Below the pieces are notes generated by a model, which was given only the letters and a program-made list of their open reading frames with translations, made no database searches and was not told the DNA's origin. This document shows, one piece after another, positions 6,101-13,903 of a stretch of DNA of 21,657 nt; position 1 is the first letter of the stretch; each line of letters opens with the position of its first letter. Both the position numbers and the translations under genes were made by a program. Source of the DNA: an uncultured Bacteroidales bacterium (GTDB lineage: Bacteria; Bacteroidota; Bacteroidia; Bacteroidales; Bacteroidaceae); the NCBI GenBank assembly GCA_937916465.1, contig CALFTK010000051.1, positions 1 through 21,657 of the forward strand, written 5' to 3'.

Positions 6101-7552
6101 TTATTTGTTTGCTATCCTTTCCAATATATTTATAAGGTGTGTATATACCGGATTTACAGTTTCTATAAGTAATCTTTCCGATGGTGAATGAACACCTCGC
6201 AGTGTTGGTCCTATTGATATCATATCTAAGTAGGGATGGTCAGCAAGAAATAAACCACACTCTAAACCTGCGTGTATAGCACGCACTTTAGGCTCTTTAC
6301 CAAATAGTTCGCGATATGAATCGACTGTGATTTTTAATAGTGGTGATTGTGGATTTGGTTTCCAACCGGGATATCCTTCGTTGTGGCTAACTTTTGCACC
6401 TGCAAGCAAGAATGTAGCTGCTACATTATCACGGACTGCAGTGAGTGCAGACATTACTGAACTTCTATGGCTGGCAACCATTTTTATTGTAGTATCTGTA
6501 GTTCTGACCGATGCCAAGTTACTTGATGTTTCTACCAATCCGGGCATATCCATGCTCATTGCATAGACTCCATTTACAACAGAATATAGTGAATAGATAA
6601 AGTTCTTTGTGGTTTGGCTGTCAATACAGGTTTTTACCTCTTCAGTAGATTCCATAATGAACTCCATATTGGGCTCTGTAATGTGATATTCAGATTGAAC
6701 CTCTGAAGCAAATATGTTGAAATCAACACGTATATCCTCTTTGTATTTACCTGGAATGGCTACTGTTGCTGTAGCATCGCGTGGAATGGCATTATGCAGA
6801 TTCCCACCATTGAAACTGCATAACTTTAAATTATACTTGTCTATAGTATTGTATAGGAATCTGGCAAGTATCTTGTTGGCATTAGCATAGCCTTTGTCTA
6901 TGTCGTCGCCTGAATGACCGCCATGAAGTCTATCTACAGATAATTTCAAGAAGAAACTGTTCTCCGGAATGGATTCTGCATTGTAGTGGAATTCAATTTC
7001 CGATTTTATGCCACCTGCGCAACCTATGAATATTTCTCCTTCATCTTCTGAATCAAGATTTATAAGCATTTTGCCATTAATCATATCATCGCCAAGATTG
7101 GATGCTCCTGTCAATCCGGTCTCTTCTGATACAGTGAATAGTGCCTCTATTGGTCCATGTTTAAGTGTGCTGTCAGCCAGTACTGCCAACATCATTGCCA
7201 TACCAATACCATCGTCTGCGCCAAGTGTGGTTCCTTTTGCTTTTAGCCAACCATCTTCAATATATGTTTGAATAGGTTGTTTCATAAAGTCGTGTATTAG
7301 TGCAGCGTCTTTTTCGCAAACCATATCTTGATGTGCTTGAAGAATAACTGTAGGACTCTTTTCGCATCCCTTTGCGGCAGCTTTGCATATAAGTATGTTA
7401 CCTACATTGTCTTTTTTTGCCTTTAGGCCATGCGCCTTGGCGAAAGCCATAAGATAATCTCCAATTGCCTCTTCTTGTCCCGATGGGTGGGGAATTTTGC
7501 ATATCTCTTGAAATATATCAAGAATGATATTTGTGTAGTCTTTGTTATCCAT
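6101..7552 (-). CDS. pepD: Aminoacyl-histidine dipeptidase (peptidase D, M20 family)
   Basis: 483 residues from the ATG at 7552 (MDNKDYTNIILDIFQEICKIPHPSG). A second in-frame ATG at 7570 adds six residues, but a likely -7 box at 7579-7586 would place the transcript start only a few bases before it, so the inner start is preferred. M20 dizinc motifs are complete: QAHQD (His74), GADDGIG (Asp113), SEETG (Glu143/144), NLDSED (Asp167) and a late GVHSPSE (His455). The size (about 485) fits PepD, a cytoplasmic enzyme that splits dipeptides such as L-carnosine-type X-His and other dipeptides. It is a single gene transcribed divergently from the 7647-8457 pair. Its neighbourhood to the his operon is probably coincidental. 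Confidence 0.92.
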   Translation of the reverse strand: MDNKDYTNIILDIFQEICKIPHPSGQEEAIGDYLMAFAKAHGLKAKKDNVGNILICKAAAKGCEKSPTVILQAHQDMVCEKDAALIHDFMKQPIQTYIEDGWLKAKGTTLGADDGIGMAMMLAVLADSTLKHGPIEALFTVSEETGLTGASNLGDDMINGKMLINLDSEDEGEIFIGCAGGIKSEIEFHYNAESIPENSFFLKLSVDRLHGGHSGDDIDKGYANANKILARFLYNTIDKYNLKLCSFNGGNLHNAIPRDATATVAIPGKYKEDIRVDFNIFASEVQSEYHITEPNMEFIMESTEEVKTCIDSQTTKNFIYSLYSVVNGVYAMSMDMPGLVETSSNLASVRTTDTTIKMVASHRSSVMSALTAVRDNVAATFLLAGAKVSHNEGYPGWKPNPQSPLLKITVDSYRELFGKEPKVRAIHAGLECGLFLADHPYLDMISIGPTLRGVHSPSERLLIETVNPVYTHLINILERIANK

Positions 7553-7578
7553 AATGCTAATATTTGTCAATTAATCGT

Positions 7579-7619
7579 CAAATTTAAGTTATTTGATGAA
7601 ATAATCGAATAATTATTCG
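7579..7619 (-). promoter_or_regulatory. Candidate pepD promoter with an overlapping palindrome
   Basis: On the minus strand TAAATTTG (7579-7586) matches TAnnTTTG, and TTCG, 19 bp upstream (7606-7609), is one mismatch from TTTG. That TTCG is one end of a perfect 14-bp palindrome, CGAATAATTATTCG (7606-7619). The same palindrome lies just upstream of TAACTTCG (7631-7638), a near -7 box for the divergent operon, so one bound factor could affect both directions. No regulator is identified. Confidence 0.4.
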
Positions 7620-7646
7620 TCAAAGTTGTTTAACTTCGCGGTCGCA

Positions 7647-7862
7647 ATGTGGAAATTGTTGTTAATAGTCGTTGTCATGCTATTGGTAGGAGTTGCTCTT
7701 CTATCTGTTAGTATATGGATAAAACCAAATGGAAAGTTTCCAAATATTCATGTTGGTAGCAATCCGGCAATGCGTAAACGCAAGATAGGTTGTGTTGAGG
7801 CTCAAGACAAGGCAGCAAGGCGTGAAAATAGATTGGCAGTAAAGGAAAGAAACAATAAATAA
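7647..7862 (+). CDS. Small single-pass membrane protein of a Bacteroidetes family
   Basis: 71 residues from the ATG at 7647; the frame extends to a TTG at 7626, but that would place the start inside the presumed promoter. Residues 2-23 form one membrane helix (WKLLLIVVVMLLVGVALLSV), followed by KPNGKFPNIHVGSNPAMRKR, a conserved cysteine in GCVEAQDKAARRE and a basic tail, so the soluble part probably faces the cytoplasm. Similar short proteins are common in Bacteroidales but uncharacterised. The next gene (7870) begins 7 nt after its stop, so the two are one operon. Confidence 0.72.
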   Translation: MWKLLLIVVVMLLVGVALLSVSIWIKPNGKFPNIHVGSNPAMRKRKIGCVEAQDKAARRENRLAVKERNNK

Positions 7863-7869
7863 TATAATT

Positions 7870-8457
7870 ATGAAGTGTAATAAGATTTTTGTAACAGTTT
7901 TGGCAGTGTTTGCACTTTTATCATTTACTCAGTGTGCAAACAAACCTGCCGCAAATACAGTTAATGAGGGTACCGATACTCCTACATTCAATCAGGGTTT
8001 GAAGATTGCTTATGTTGACGTAGATTCGTTATTGTCAGCATATCTTTTTTATCAGGATTTGGCAGAACAGATGTTGAGAAAAGAAGAGAATAGTCGTCTG
8101 TTATTAACCGAAGAAGCTGAAAAATTGCAAAAAGAGATAGAAGATTTCAATAAGAAACTGCAGAATAATGTTTTCTCATCACAGGAACGTGTAAATCAGG
8201 AGCAGAATCGTTTGTTGAAGAAACAACAGGAATTTGAGGTGTTAGAGGCTAAACTCAGTAATGAACTGATGATAGAGAGCAATAAGAATGCTGAAAAGGT
8301 TAGCGAGGCTGTAAATTCATTCTTGAAAGAGTACAACAAGGATAAAGGTTTTAATCTTATATTAAGTAAGGCAAGCATTATGTTGGCTGACGAAAGTATG
8401 GATATTACTGCTGAAGTTATTGAAGGACTAAACGCGAATTACAAGCCTCAAGATTAA
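7870..8457 (+). CDS. OmpH/Skp-like periplasmic chaperone lipoprotein
   Basis: 195 residues. A lipoprotein signal peptide ends at LLSFTQC (cysteine 22). KIAYVDVDSLLSAY (about 45-58) is the characteristic first strand and helix of the OmpH/Skp family. Residues about 60-150 are a charged, heptad-like coiled coil (the tentacle), and FNLILSKASIMLADESMDIT (about 161-180) returns to the trimerisation body. Skp trimers hold unfolded outer-membrane proteins in the periplasm; a lipidated form would be membrane-tethered. It is co-transcribed with the small membrane protein upstream and followed by a strong bidirectional terminator. Confidence 0.85.
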   Translation: MKCNKIFVTVLAVFALLSFTQCANKPAANTVNEGTDTPTFNQGLKIAYVDVDSLLSAYLFYQDLAEQMLRKEENSRLLLTEEAEKLQKEIEDFNKKLQNNVFSSQERVNQEQNRLLKKQQEFEVLEAKLSNELMIESNKNAEKVSEAVNSFLKEYNKDKGFNLILSKASIMLADESMDITAEVIEGLNANYKPQD

Positions 8458-8475
8458 TTTTGATATAATAGATAT

Positions 8476-8514
8476 TAACCCCCCAAAAAGTTGTAGATAA
8501 CTGTTGGGGGGTTA
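8476..8514. terminator. Bidirectional terminator between ompH-like gene and hisB
   Basis: An 11-bp perfect stem (8476-8486 with 8504-8514), with a core of six C paired to six G and a 17-nt loop. T-rich sequence follows on the plus strand (ACTTTAT) and AT-rich sequence on the minus strand. It lies 18 bp after the ompH-like stop and 20 bp after the hisB stop, in convergent orientation, so it can end both transcripts. Confidence 0.85.
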
Positions 8515-8534
8515 CTTTATATTGATGCTTGTAA

Positions 8535-9653
8535 TCAGAGTACACCTTTGGAACTTGGAAGTGTGTAATTCCAAATATCACGACGTACTGCCATCTTTAA
8601 AGCTCTTGCAAAAGCTTTGAAAATACCCTCTATTTTGTGGTGCTCATTATCTCCTTCTGCTTTGATGTTTAGGTTCATTTGAGCTGCGTCGCTTAGTGAT
8701 TTAAAGAAGTGAAGGAACATTTCAGTTGGCATATCACCTATCATTTCGCGTTTGAATTCAGCATTCCAGATTAACCAAGGGCGTCCGCCAAAATCAAGTA
8801 CAACCTGACTCATGCAATCATCCATTGGGAGTGCATATCCGTAGCGTTCTATACCGCGTTTATCACCAATAGCCTTTTTAAGACATTCTCCAATAACTAT
8901 GCCTGTATCTTCAATAGTGTGGTGTTCATCTACATTAAGATCACCTTGAACACTTATGGATAGGTCTATTCCACCATGTTTGCCAATCTGTTCAAGCATG
9001 TGGTCGAAAAAGCCTATTCCGGTTGATATATTACATTCGCCTTTGCCGTCAAGATTTAGTGATACAGATATTTTTGTCTCTTTAGTTGAACGTTCTGCAC
9101 TTGCGCTGCGTTCGCCGGCGAATATGAACTCTGTAACCTTCCACCAATCTGTAGTAGCCAAAACACATGTTTTCTGGAGCTCGTCCGGAAGATTTTCCGT
9201 TGTTTCCGATAGATAGATGGCTTTACAACCTAAATTCTTTGCAAGTTCAACATCGGTAGCTCTGTCACCTATTACAAAACTTTCCGACATATTGTATTCT
9301 TCTGTCAGGTATTTGGTAAACATACCTGTTCGAGGCTTGCGAGTAGGTGCATTATCTTGAGGAAAACTTCTGTCTATCAATATATCATTGAATGTAATAC
9401 CTTCACCTTTGAGTGTCTTTATTATAAGATTGTGTGAAGGCCAGAATGTTTCTTCGGGAAAACTGTCTGTGCCAAGACCATCCTGATTGGTTGCCATTAC
9501 AAATTCAAAATTGGTGTGCTCTTTCAAAAATGAAAGACTTTTGAATACTTTGGGTTTGAATTCAAGTTTGTTAAGTGAATCCAATTGGTAATCGATAGGT
9601 GGTTCAACTACAATTGTTCCATCTCTATCTATAAACAATACTCTCTTTTTCAT
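8535..9653 (-). CDS. hisB: Bifunctional histidinol-phosphatase / imidazoleglycerol-phosphate dehydratase
   Basis: 372 residues, last gene of the his operon. Residues 1-170 are the HAD phosphatase: FIDRDGT (Asp9, Asp11), ATNQDG (Thr55), RKP (Lys106) and GDRATD (Asp130). Residues about 190-360 are the dehydratase: GFFDHMLEQ, DEHHTIEDT (242-250) and DNEHHKIEG (335-343), the two metal-binding clusters. The enzyme carries out steps 7 and 9 of histidine synthesis. The loop that carries a Cys/His zinc site in E. coli HisB reads IDRSFPQDNAPTRKP here with no cysteine; as I recall, Bacteroides HisB is similar, so this is a lineage trait. Its start overlaps the hisC stop by 4 nt (ATGA), indicating translational coupling. 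Confidence 0.96.
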   Translation of the reverse strand: MKKRVLFIDRDGTIVVEPPIDYQLDSLNKLEFKPKVFKSLSFLKEHTNFEFVMATNQDGLGTDSFPEETFWPSHNLIIKTLKGEGITFNDILIDRSFPQDNAPTRKPRTGMFTKYLTEEYNMSESFVIGDRATDVELAKNLGCKAIYLSETTENLPDELQKTCVLATTDWWKVTEFIFAGERSASAERSTKETKISVSLNLDGKGECNISTGIGFFDHMLEQIGKHGGIDLSISVQGDLNVDEHHTIEDTGIVIGECLKKAIGDKRGIERYGYALPMDDCMSQVVLDFGGRPWLIWNAEFKREMIGDMPTEMFLHFFKSLSDAAQMNLNIKAEGDNEHHKIEGIFKAFARALKMAVRRDIWNYTLPSSKGVL

Positions 9654-10693
9654 AATGCAGGCATATTTTTCAGGCTCTCTATCAGAGTGTTATTTTCTTC
9701 CGGAGTGCCAATTGTTATTCTTAGTGAATTGCCACATAGGGATATGTGACTTCTGTTTCTTACAATAATACCATTGTCAACCAAATAGTTGTATATAGCA
9801 GTGGCATTTTTGACTTTTGCAAGGAAAAAGTTGGCATTTGAAGGATAGATTTGCAGGCAGATGTCCAGTTTGGAGAACATATCCATAAGTCGGCTACGTT
9901 CCGAAAGCAGTATCTTTACCCACTCTTCTATTCTGTTGTATTTTTCCAATTGTTCCAATGCTTTAGCTTGTGTGAGCAGATTAACGTTGTAAGGGTATTT
10001 GACTTTGTTCATCAGTGAAATAATTTCGGTCGATGTAAAAGCCATACCCAATCTGATACCTGCCATACCCCAAGCTTTTGAGAAGGTTTGCAATACCACC
10101 AGGTTAGGGTGTTTGTCTAACTCTTTTAACATAGATGTATTTCCGGAGAAATCTATGTATGCTTCATCTACAACAACTATTCCATTGAACCTCGTTATGA
10201 TACTCTCTATATACTCTCTATTCAAATCATTACCGGTTGGGTTGTTGGGAGAACATAAAAATATCAATTTGGTGTTATTGTCGGTAGCTGCCAGAATCCT
10301 TTCTACATCAGGCTGAAAGTCTTGGTTCAGAAGCACCGGACGGTACTCTATATCGTTTGTATCGGCACACACTGCATACATACCGTAGGTAGGCTCTATT
10401 GCTACTACGTTGTCTATGCCCGGACGGCAGAAAATTCTGAATAGAACATCTATGGCTTCATCACTGCCGTTACCAAGAAATATTTTCTCTGTTTCAACCT
10501 GCTTTATTTGCGATATACGCTCTTTAAGTTGCCATTGCAAAGGGTCGGGATAGCGACCATAAGGGTTGTTGAATGGGTTTTCGTTTGCATCCAAAAAAAC
10601 GTGCGCCTCTTTTCCCTTATATTCGTCTCTTGCCGATGAATATGGTTTCAGCTTGAGTATATTAGGTCTTACAAGTTCGTTTAATGATTTCAT
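9650..10693 (-). CDS. hisC: Histidinol-phosphate aminotransferase
   Basis: 347 residues, the normal length. Class I/II aminotransferase motifs are all present: LDANENPFNNP (34-44), GNGSDEAID, SPNNPTG (148-154), VVDEAYIDF (174-182) and TFSKAWGMAGIRLG (Lys206 as the pyridoxal-phosphate lysine). It converts imidazole-acetol phosphate and glutamate to histidinol phosphate. It lies between hisD (5 nt gap) and hisB (4 nt overlap) in a tight hisGDCB cluster. The other his genes (A, F, H, I/E) are not in the window. Confidence 0.96.
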   Translation of the reverse strand: MKSLNELVRPNILKLKPYSSARDEYKGKEAHVFLDANENPFNNPYGRYPDPLQWQLKERISQIKQVETEKIFLGNGSDEAIDVLFRIFCRPGIDNVVAIEPTYGMYAVCADTNDIEYRPVLLNQDFQPDVERILAATDNNTKLIFLCSPNNPTGNDLNREYIESIITRFNGIVVVDEAYIDFSGNTSMLKELDKHPNLVVLQTFSKAWGMAGIRLGMAFTSTEIISLMNKVKYPYNVNLLTQAKALEQLEKYNRIEEWVKILLSERSRLMDMFSKLDICLQIYPSNANFFLAKVKNATAIYNYLVDNGIIVRNRSHISLCGNSLRITIGTPEENNTLIESLKNMPAL

Positions 10694-10698
10694 AACTG

Positions 10699-11976
10699 TC
10701 AGGCTTTTATTCTTATTGATACAGCATTCTTATGGGCATCAAGGCTTTCGCCGGCAGCCATTGTCTCAATTGTAGGGCCAAGTGTTTTCAGACCACTTTG
10801 GGTAATTTCCTGGAACGTTATTTTTCTTAGAAAACTATCCAAGTTTACTCCTGAATAGGCCTTTGCATATCCGCTTGTAGGTAATGTGTGATTTGTACCC
10901 GATGCGTAATCACCGGCACTTTCAGGAGAATATGGTCCTAAAAAGACAGAACCTGCATTTACTATGCGTTCTGCTATTTCCATATAGTTGTCTGTCTGAA
11001 TTATTAGGTGCTCAGGGGCATATTCATTAGTCATTTTGATTATCTCTTCATCGTTATTGAGAAGTATAAGATGACTGTGTTTCAACGATTTTGCAGTTAT
11101 CTCTTTTCGTGGTAACTGTTCCAATTGTTTTTTTACTTCAATCTCTACATTTTCAATCAGTGATGCTGATGTGGTGAGTAGTATTGATTGGCTATCGGTT
11201 CCGTGTTCGGCTTGCGATAATAAATCGGCAGCGATGAAGGCGGGGTTTGCGTTCTCGTCTGCAATTACTTCAACTTCTGATGGTCCGGCAGGCATGTCAA
11301 TTGCAACATCTTTCAATGATACAATCTGTTTTGCTGCAGTAACGTATGGGTTACCGGGACCAAATATTTTTGATACTTTTGGAACGCTCTCTGTGCCATA
11401 AGCCATGGCAGCTATAGCTTGTGCACCACCTATTTTGAAAAATTTATTAACACCGGCTACTTGTGCTGCGTATAGTATAGCTGAATTAATGTTGCCATTT
11501 TTATCTGGTGGAGTACAGAGTACAATTTCGGAACAACCTGCTATCTTAGCAGGAATAGCCAGCATCAATACTGTAGAAAATAGTGGAGCACTACCTCCCG
11601 GAATGTATAGTCCTACGCTTGTTATAGCCACAGCCTTCTGCCAACAGGTTACACCTGTAGTGGTCTCTATTTTACGAAATTCCTGTTTTTGGGAACTGTG
11701 AAATTTGCGGATGTTTTCTGCTGCGCTCTCTATGGCCTCTTTAAGTTCTGTTGGAATGTTGTTGGCTGCATCTTTCAGCTCTTTGTCTGAAACTGATAAT
11801 GATTCCAAACTAACCTTGTCGAACATCTTGCCATATTCATATAATGCATTGTCGCCTTCAGCCTTCACTCTGTCCAATATGGCCTGTACATTATCATACA
11901 AACCTGATACATTCAAAGCAGGGCGTTGCAGGATGTTCTTCCAACTATCTTCTTGAGGATATCTGTCGATAATCAT
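10699..11976 (-). CDS. hisD: Histidinol dehydrogenase
   Basis: 425 residues from the ATG at 11976 (MIIDRYPQEDSWKNILQRP). The frame is open further upstream inside hisG, but this start overlaps the hisG stop by 4 nt (ATGA), as usual in such operons. Signature segments: GLYIPGGSAPLFSTVLM (122-138), FGPGNPYVTAAKQ, DMPAGPSEVEVIAD (227-240), SQAEHGTDSQ. By alignment with the E. coli enzyme, the zinc ligands are Gln255, His258, Asp356 and His415, and the catalytic pair is Glu322-His323 (in YAPEHL). It oxidises histidinol to histidine in two NAD-dependent steps. Confidence 0.96.
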   Translation of the reverse strand: MIIDRYPQEDSWKNILQRPALNVSGLYDNVQAILDRVKAEGDNALYEYGKMFDKVSLESLSVSDKELKDAANNIPTELKEAIESAAENIRKFHSSQKQEFRKIETTTGVTCWQKAVAITSVGLYIPGGSAPLFSTVLMLAIPAKIAGCSEIVLCTPPDKNGNINSAILYAAQVAGVNKFFKIGGAQAIAAMAYGTESVPKVSKIFGPGNPYVTAAKQIVSLKDVAIDMPAGPSEVEVIADENANPAFIAADLLSQAEHGTDSQSILLTTSASLIENVEIEVKKQLEQLPRKEITAKSLKHSHLILLNNDEEIIKMTNEYAPEHLIIQTDNYMEIAERIVNAGSVFLGPYSPESAGDYASGTNHTLPTSGYAKAYSGVNLDSFLRKITFQEITQSGLKTLGPTIETMAAGESLDAHKNAVSIRIKA

Positions 11977-12824
11977 AATATCATTTTCTCTATAGGGAGT
12001 ACAAGAATACCTTCTGCTCCCAGTGATTTTAATTTTCCAATGATTTCCCAAAAACGTTTTTCGTCCAGTACAGTGTGTACAGAACTCCAATTCTCCTGAG
12101 CCAGTGGCATAACGGTAGGACTGTTTATGCCTGGCAGAACATCAATCACCTCTTTTAATTGAGAATTAGGAACGTTCATCATTACATATTTTTTGTTTTC
12201 AGCCGCCTTAACTGCATCGAAACGGAATAACAGTTCGTTCAGAATGGATAGTTTATCTTCATCCATATCCGGATTACCAATCAGAAGTGCTTCAGATTGC
12301 ATAACAACTTCAACCTCTCTAAGATTGTTGCTGATAAGAGTAGAACCGGAACTGACAATGTCGAAAATTGCATCGGCCAAACCTATGCCTGGTGCTATTT
12401 CAACTGAACCGGCAATAACATGTGCTTCTGCGTCTATACCGTTTTTTGCAAAGAAAGTTTTAAGTATGTGAGGGTATGATGTGGCAATCTTTTTTCCTTT
12501 GAACCATTCAATGCCGGTGTAGTCTGTAGCATTTGGTATTGCTAAAGATAGGCGACACTTGCTAAATCCTAAACGCTTTATGATATTGGCATTCTCTGCT
12601 CTTTCAACGAATTCGTTTTCACCTACAATTCCTATATCGGCAACTCCACGAGCTACTGTTTGAGGTATATCATCATCTCTAAGGAATAATACCTCTATTG
12701 GAAAGTTGGCGGATTGTGCCAATAGTGTTCTTTTTGATAAACTCAGTTTAATTCCTGATTCTTGTAATAATGACATGGTCTCTTCGTAGAGACGACCTTT
12801 TGATTGTACTGCAATTCTTAACAT
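11973..12824 (-). CDS. hisG: ATP phosphoribosyltransferase, long form
   Basis: 283 residues beginning MLRIAVQSKGRLYEET, the typical HisG start, with RGVADIGIVGENEF and the phosphoribosyl-pyrophosphate loop region DIVSSGSTLISNNL. The length and a C-terminal ACT-like segment (about 210-283) identify the long, homohexameric type, which is inhibited directly by histidine and needs no HisZ. It catalyses the first committed step of histidine synthesis. It is the first gene of hisGDCB and is preceded by a histidine-codon leader and attenuator (12858-12972), so enzyme feedback is paired with transcription attenuation. Confidence 0.96.
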   Translation of the reverse strand: MLRIAVQSKGRLYEETMSLLQESGIKLSLSKRTLLAQSANFPIEVLFLRDDDIPQTVARGVADIGIVGENEFVERAENANIIKRLGFSKCRLSLAIPNATDYTGIEWFKGKKIATSYPHILKTFFAKNGIDAEAHVIAGSVEIAPGIGLADAIFDIVSSGSTLISNNLREVEVVMQSEALLIGNPDMDEDKLSILNELLFRFDAVKAAENKKYVMMNVPNSQLKEVIDVLPGINSPTVMPLAQENWSSVHTVLDEKRFWEIIGKLKSLGAEGILVLPIEKMIL

Positions 12825-12857
12825 CTGTATTCTATATTTTATTTGTTTCTTTTACAT

Positions 12858-12890
12858 ACAAAAATAGGCTCACCGCATAATCGGCAAGCC
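12858..12890 (-). terminator. Intrinsic terminator of the his attenuator
   Basis: On the minus strand GGCTTGCCG (12882-12890) pairs with CGGTGAGCC (12867-12875), giving 9 pairs of which two are G-U, with a 6-nt loop and then TATTTTTGT. It lies in the untranslated leader 34 bp before the hisG start, where a terminator can only be regulatory. Its 5' arm can pair alternatively with 12914-12923. Confidence 0.8.
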
Positions 12891-12947
12891 CAATATTATA
12901 AACACTACCATCAGCCTACCGATACTATCTGCAGGTATGATGATGGT
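12880..12947 (-). promoter_or_regulatory. his attenuator: alternative hairpins 1:2 and 2:3
   Basis: Segment 1, ACCATCA (12941-12947), lies within the His codons and pairs perfectly with TGATGGT (12907-12913). Segment 2, ATCGGTAGGC (12914-12923), begins 1 nt after the leader stop codon and pairs over 10 bp (two G-U) with GCTTGCCGAT (12880-12889), which is the 5' arm of the terminator. A ribosome stalled on the His codons would free segment 2 to form the antiterminator; a ribosome reaching the stop codon would cover segment 2 and let the terminator form. This is the logic of the enterobacterial his attenuator, built from different sequence. Confidence 0.78.
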
Positions 12948-12972
12948 GATATTTTACTGCTACTGAATTCAT
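12925..12972 (-). CDS. hisL: His leader peptide (15 residues, four consecutive His codons)
   Basis: The minus strand reads MNSVAVKYHHHHTCR then TAG. The ATG is 12970-12972 and the codons CAC CAT CAT CAT occupy 12937-12948. A strong -7 box lies 20 bp upstream, so the peptide starts about 13 nt into the transcript. Four His codons out of 15 in a short frame placed between the promoter and an intrinsic terminator ahead of hisG is hard to explain by chance. Its translation is the sensor of charged tRNA-His in the attenuator. The symbol is given by analogy; the sequence is not homologous to the E. coli leader apart from the His run. Confidence 0.85.
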   Translation of the reverse strand: MNSVAVKYHHHHTCR

Positions 12973-12991
12973 TTTTTGAATTTTTATGTCG

Positions 12992-13022
12992 CAAAGTTAT
13001 TATCATATTTTTATAGATGCAA
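12992..13022 (-). promoter_or_regulatory. Promoter of the his operon
   Basis: On the minus strand TAACTTTG (12992-12999) is an exact -7 box of the Bacteroidetes sigma factor; TTG at 13020-13022, 20 bp upstream, can serve as the -33 element. Transcription would begin near 12985, about 13 nt before the leader-peptide ATG and 160 nt before hisG. Confidence 0.72.
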
Positions 13023-13143
13023 GACATTCAATCGTTTTTTTCAAATTTATACCTTTTGTACTTATATAAAATGAATTTTTATGTAAAATGATGATGGCAT
13101 TGGTCAAAAATTACTACCTTTACATTATAAAACGGAATCCGAT

Positions 13144-13902
13144 ATGAAAGGAGATGTTATAGCCGGACCGGAACTTACTTCCAAAAAAGTGGTAGTTCTA
13201 TTCATGGTGGCATTGTTGATATTGTTCCTTCTTTTTTTTGCGCGCAAGCCTGAAAGAAGAGAGCAACCGGTACAGGTCGTTAAATCTGATACTGTTGATT
13301 ATCTATATATTTCACCATACGATTCTCTGTTTAGAGAAGCTGCAGACTCTATGTTTGATTGGACTCTGTTGGCAGCAATTGCCTATGTGGAGTCAAAATT
13401 TGATACATTGTCAGTATCGTCCCGAGGTGCAATAGGTCTAATGCAGATAATGCCTTCAACTTACAAATCTATGCTTCATAAGATGGGTGTTTGCGATTCA
13501 TTATCGTCTGATACTCTCTGTTACAGTACAGAGATGAATATTAAGGCAGCTGTTTTTTATCTGCATAGCCTGAACAACCGTTTCCACTTTATTAATGAAA
13601 AGGAGAGGCTTAACTATATTTTAGGTAGTTATAATAGTGGCCCGGGTTACGTGTTTGATGCAATGCGTGTTGCGCGTAAAAGAGGGGTAAACCGATATAG
13701 TTGGAATTCGCTGTCAACAGTTCTTTCAAGAATGAATGAAGAGGAATACTATAGTGACAGTATATGTAAACTTGGATGTTTTGATGCTACTGAAACACTC
13801 AAGTATGTAAGAAATGTGCAAGACAAGTATAATGAATATAGAAGCAATGATTTGATGTATAGAGCCGCACACAGATTGTTGCAAAACCAGAAAGTAGATT
13901 AG
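13144..13902 (+). CDS. Membrane-anchored lytic transglycosylase (SLT domain)
   Basis: 252 residues. A single N-terminal membrane helix (about 16-33, VVVLFMVALLILFLLFFA) is followed by a short linker and an SLT/lysozyme-like domain (about 65-200): AIAYVESKFD with Glu83 as the catalytic acid, SSRGAIGLMQIMPSTYK (92-108), and GSYNSGPGYVFDAMRVARKRG. Such enzymes cut the glycan strands of peptidoglycan with formation of 1,6-anhydro-muramic acid, from the periplasmic face of the inner membrane. It resembles the catalytic part of MltF but lacks the solute-binding domain. A weak -7 box (TACCTTTA, 13115-13122) lies upstream. The kinase-like gene begins 1 nt after its stop, so the two are co-transcribed, without an obvious functional link. 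Confidence 0.88.
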   Translation: MKGDVIAGPELTSKKVVVLFMVALLILFLLFFARKPERREQPVQVVKSDTVDYLYISPYDSLFREAADSMFDWTLLAAIAYVESKFDTLSVSSRGAIGLMQIMPSTYKSMLHKMGVCDSLSSDTLCYSTEMNIKAAVFYLHSLNNRFHFINEKERLNYILGSYNSGPGYVFDAMRVARKRGVNRYSWNSLSTVLSRMNEEEYYSDSICKLGCFDATETLKYVRNVQDKYNEYRSNDLMYRAAHRLLQNQKVD

Positions 13903-13903
13903 A

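Noticed and set aside
8956..9216. Frames of 75-105 codons antisense to hisB, hisC, hisD, hisG and pepD
   Set aside because: They lie wholly inside well-identified enzymes and show no independent start signals or family features.
13100..13122. Full promoter for the transglycosylase operon
   Set aside because: TACCTTTA is a near -7 box, but the only TTG upstream is 12 bp away, too close for a -33 element, so no full promoter is claimed.
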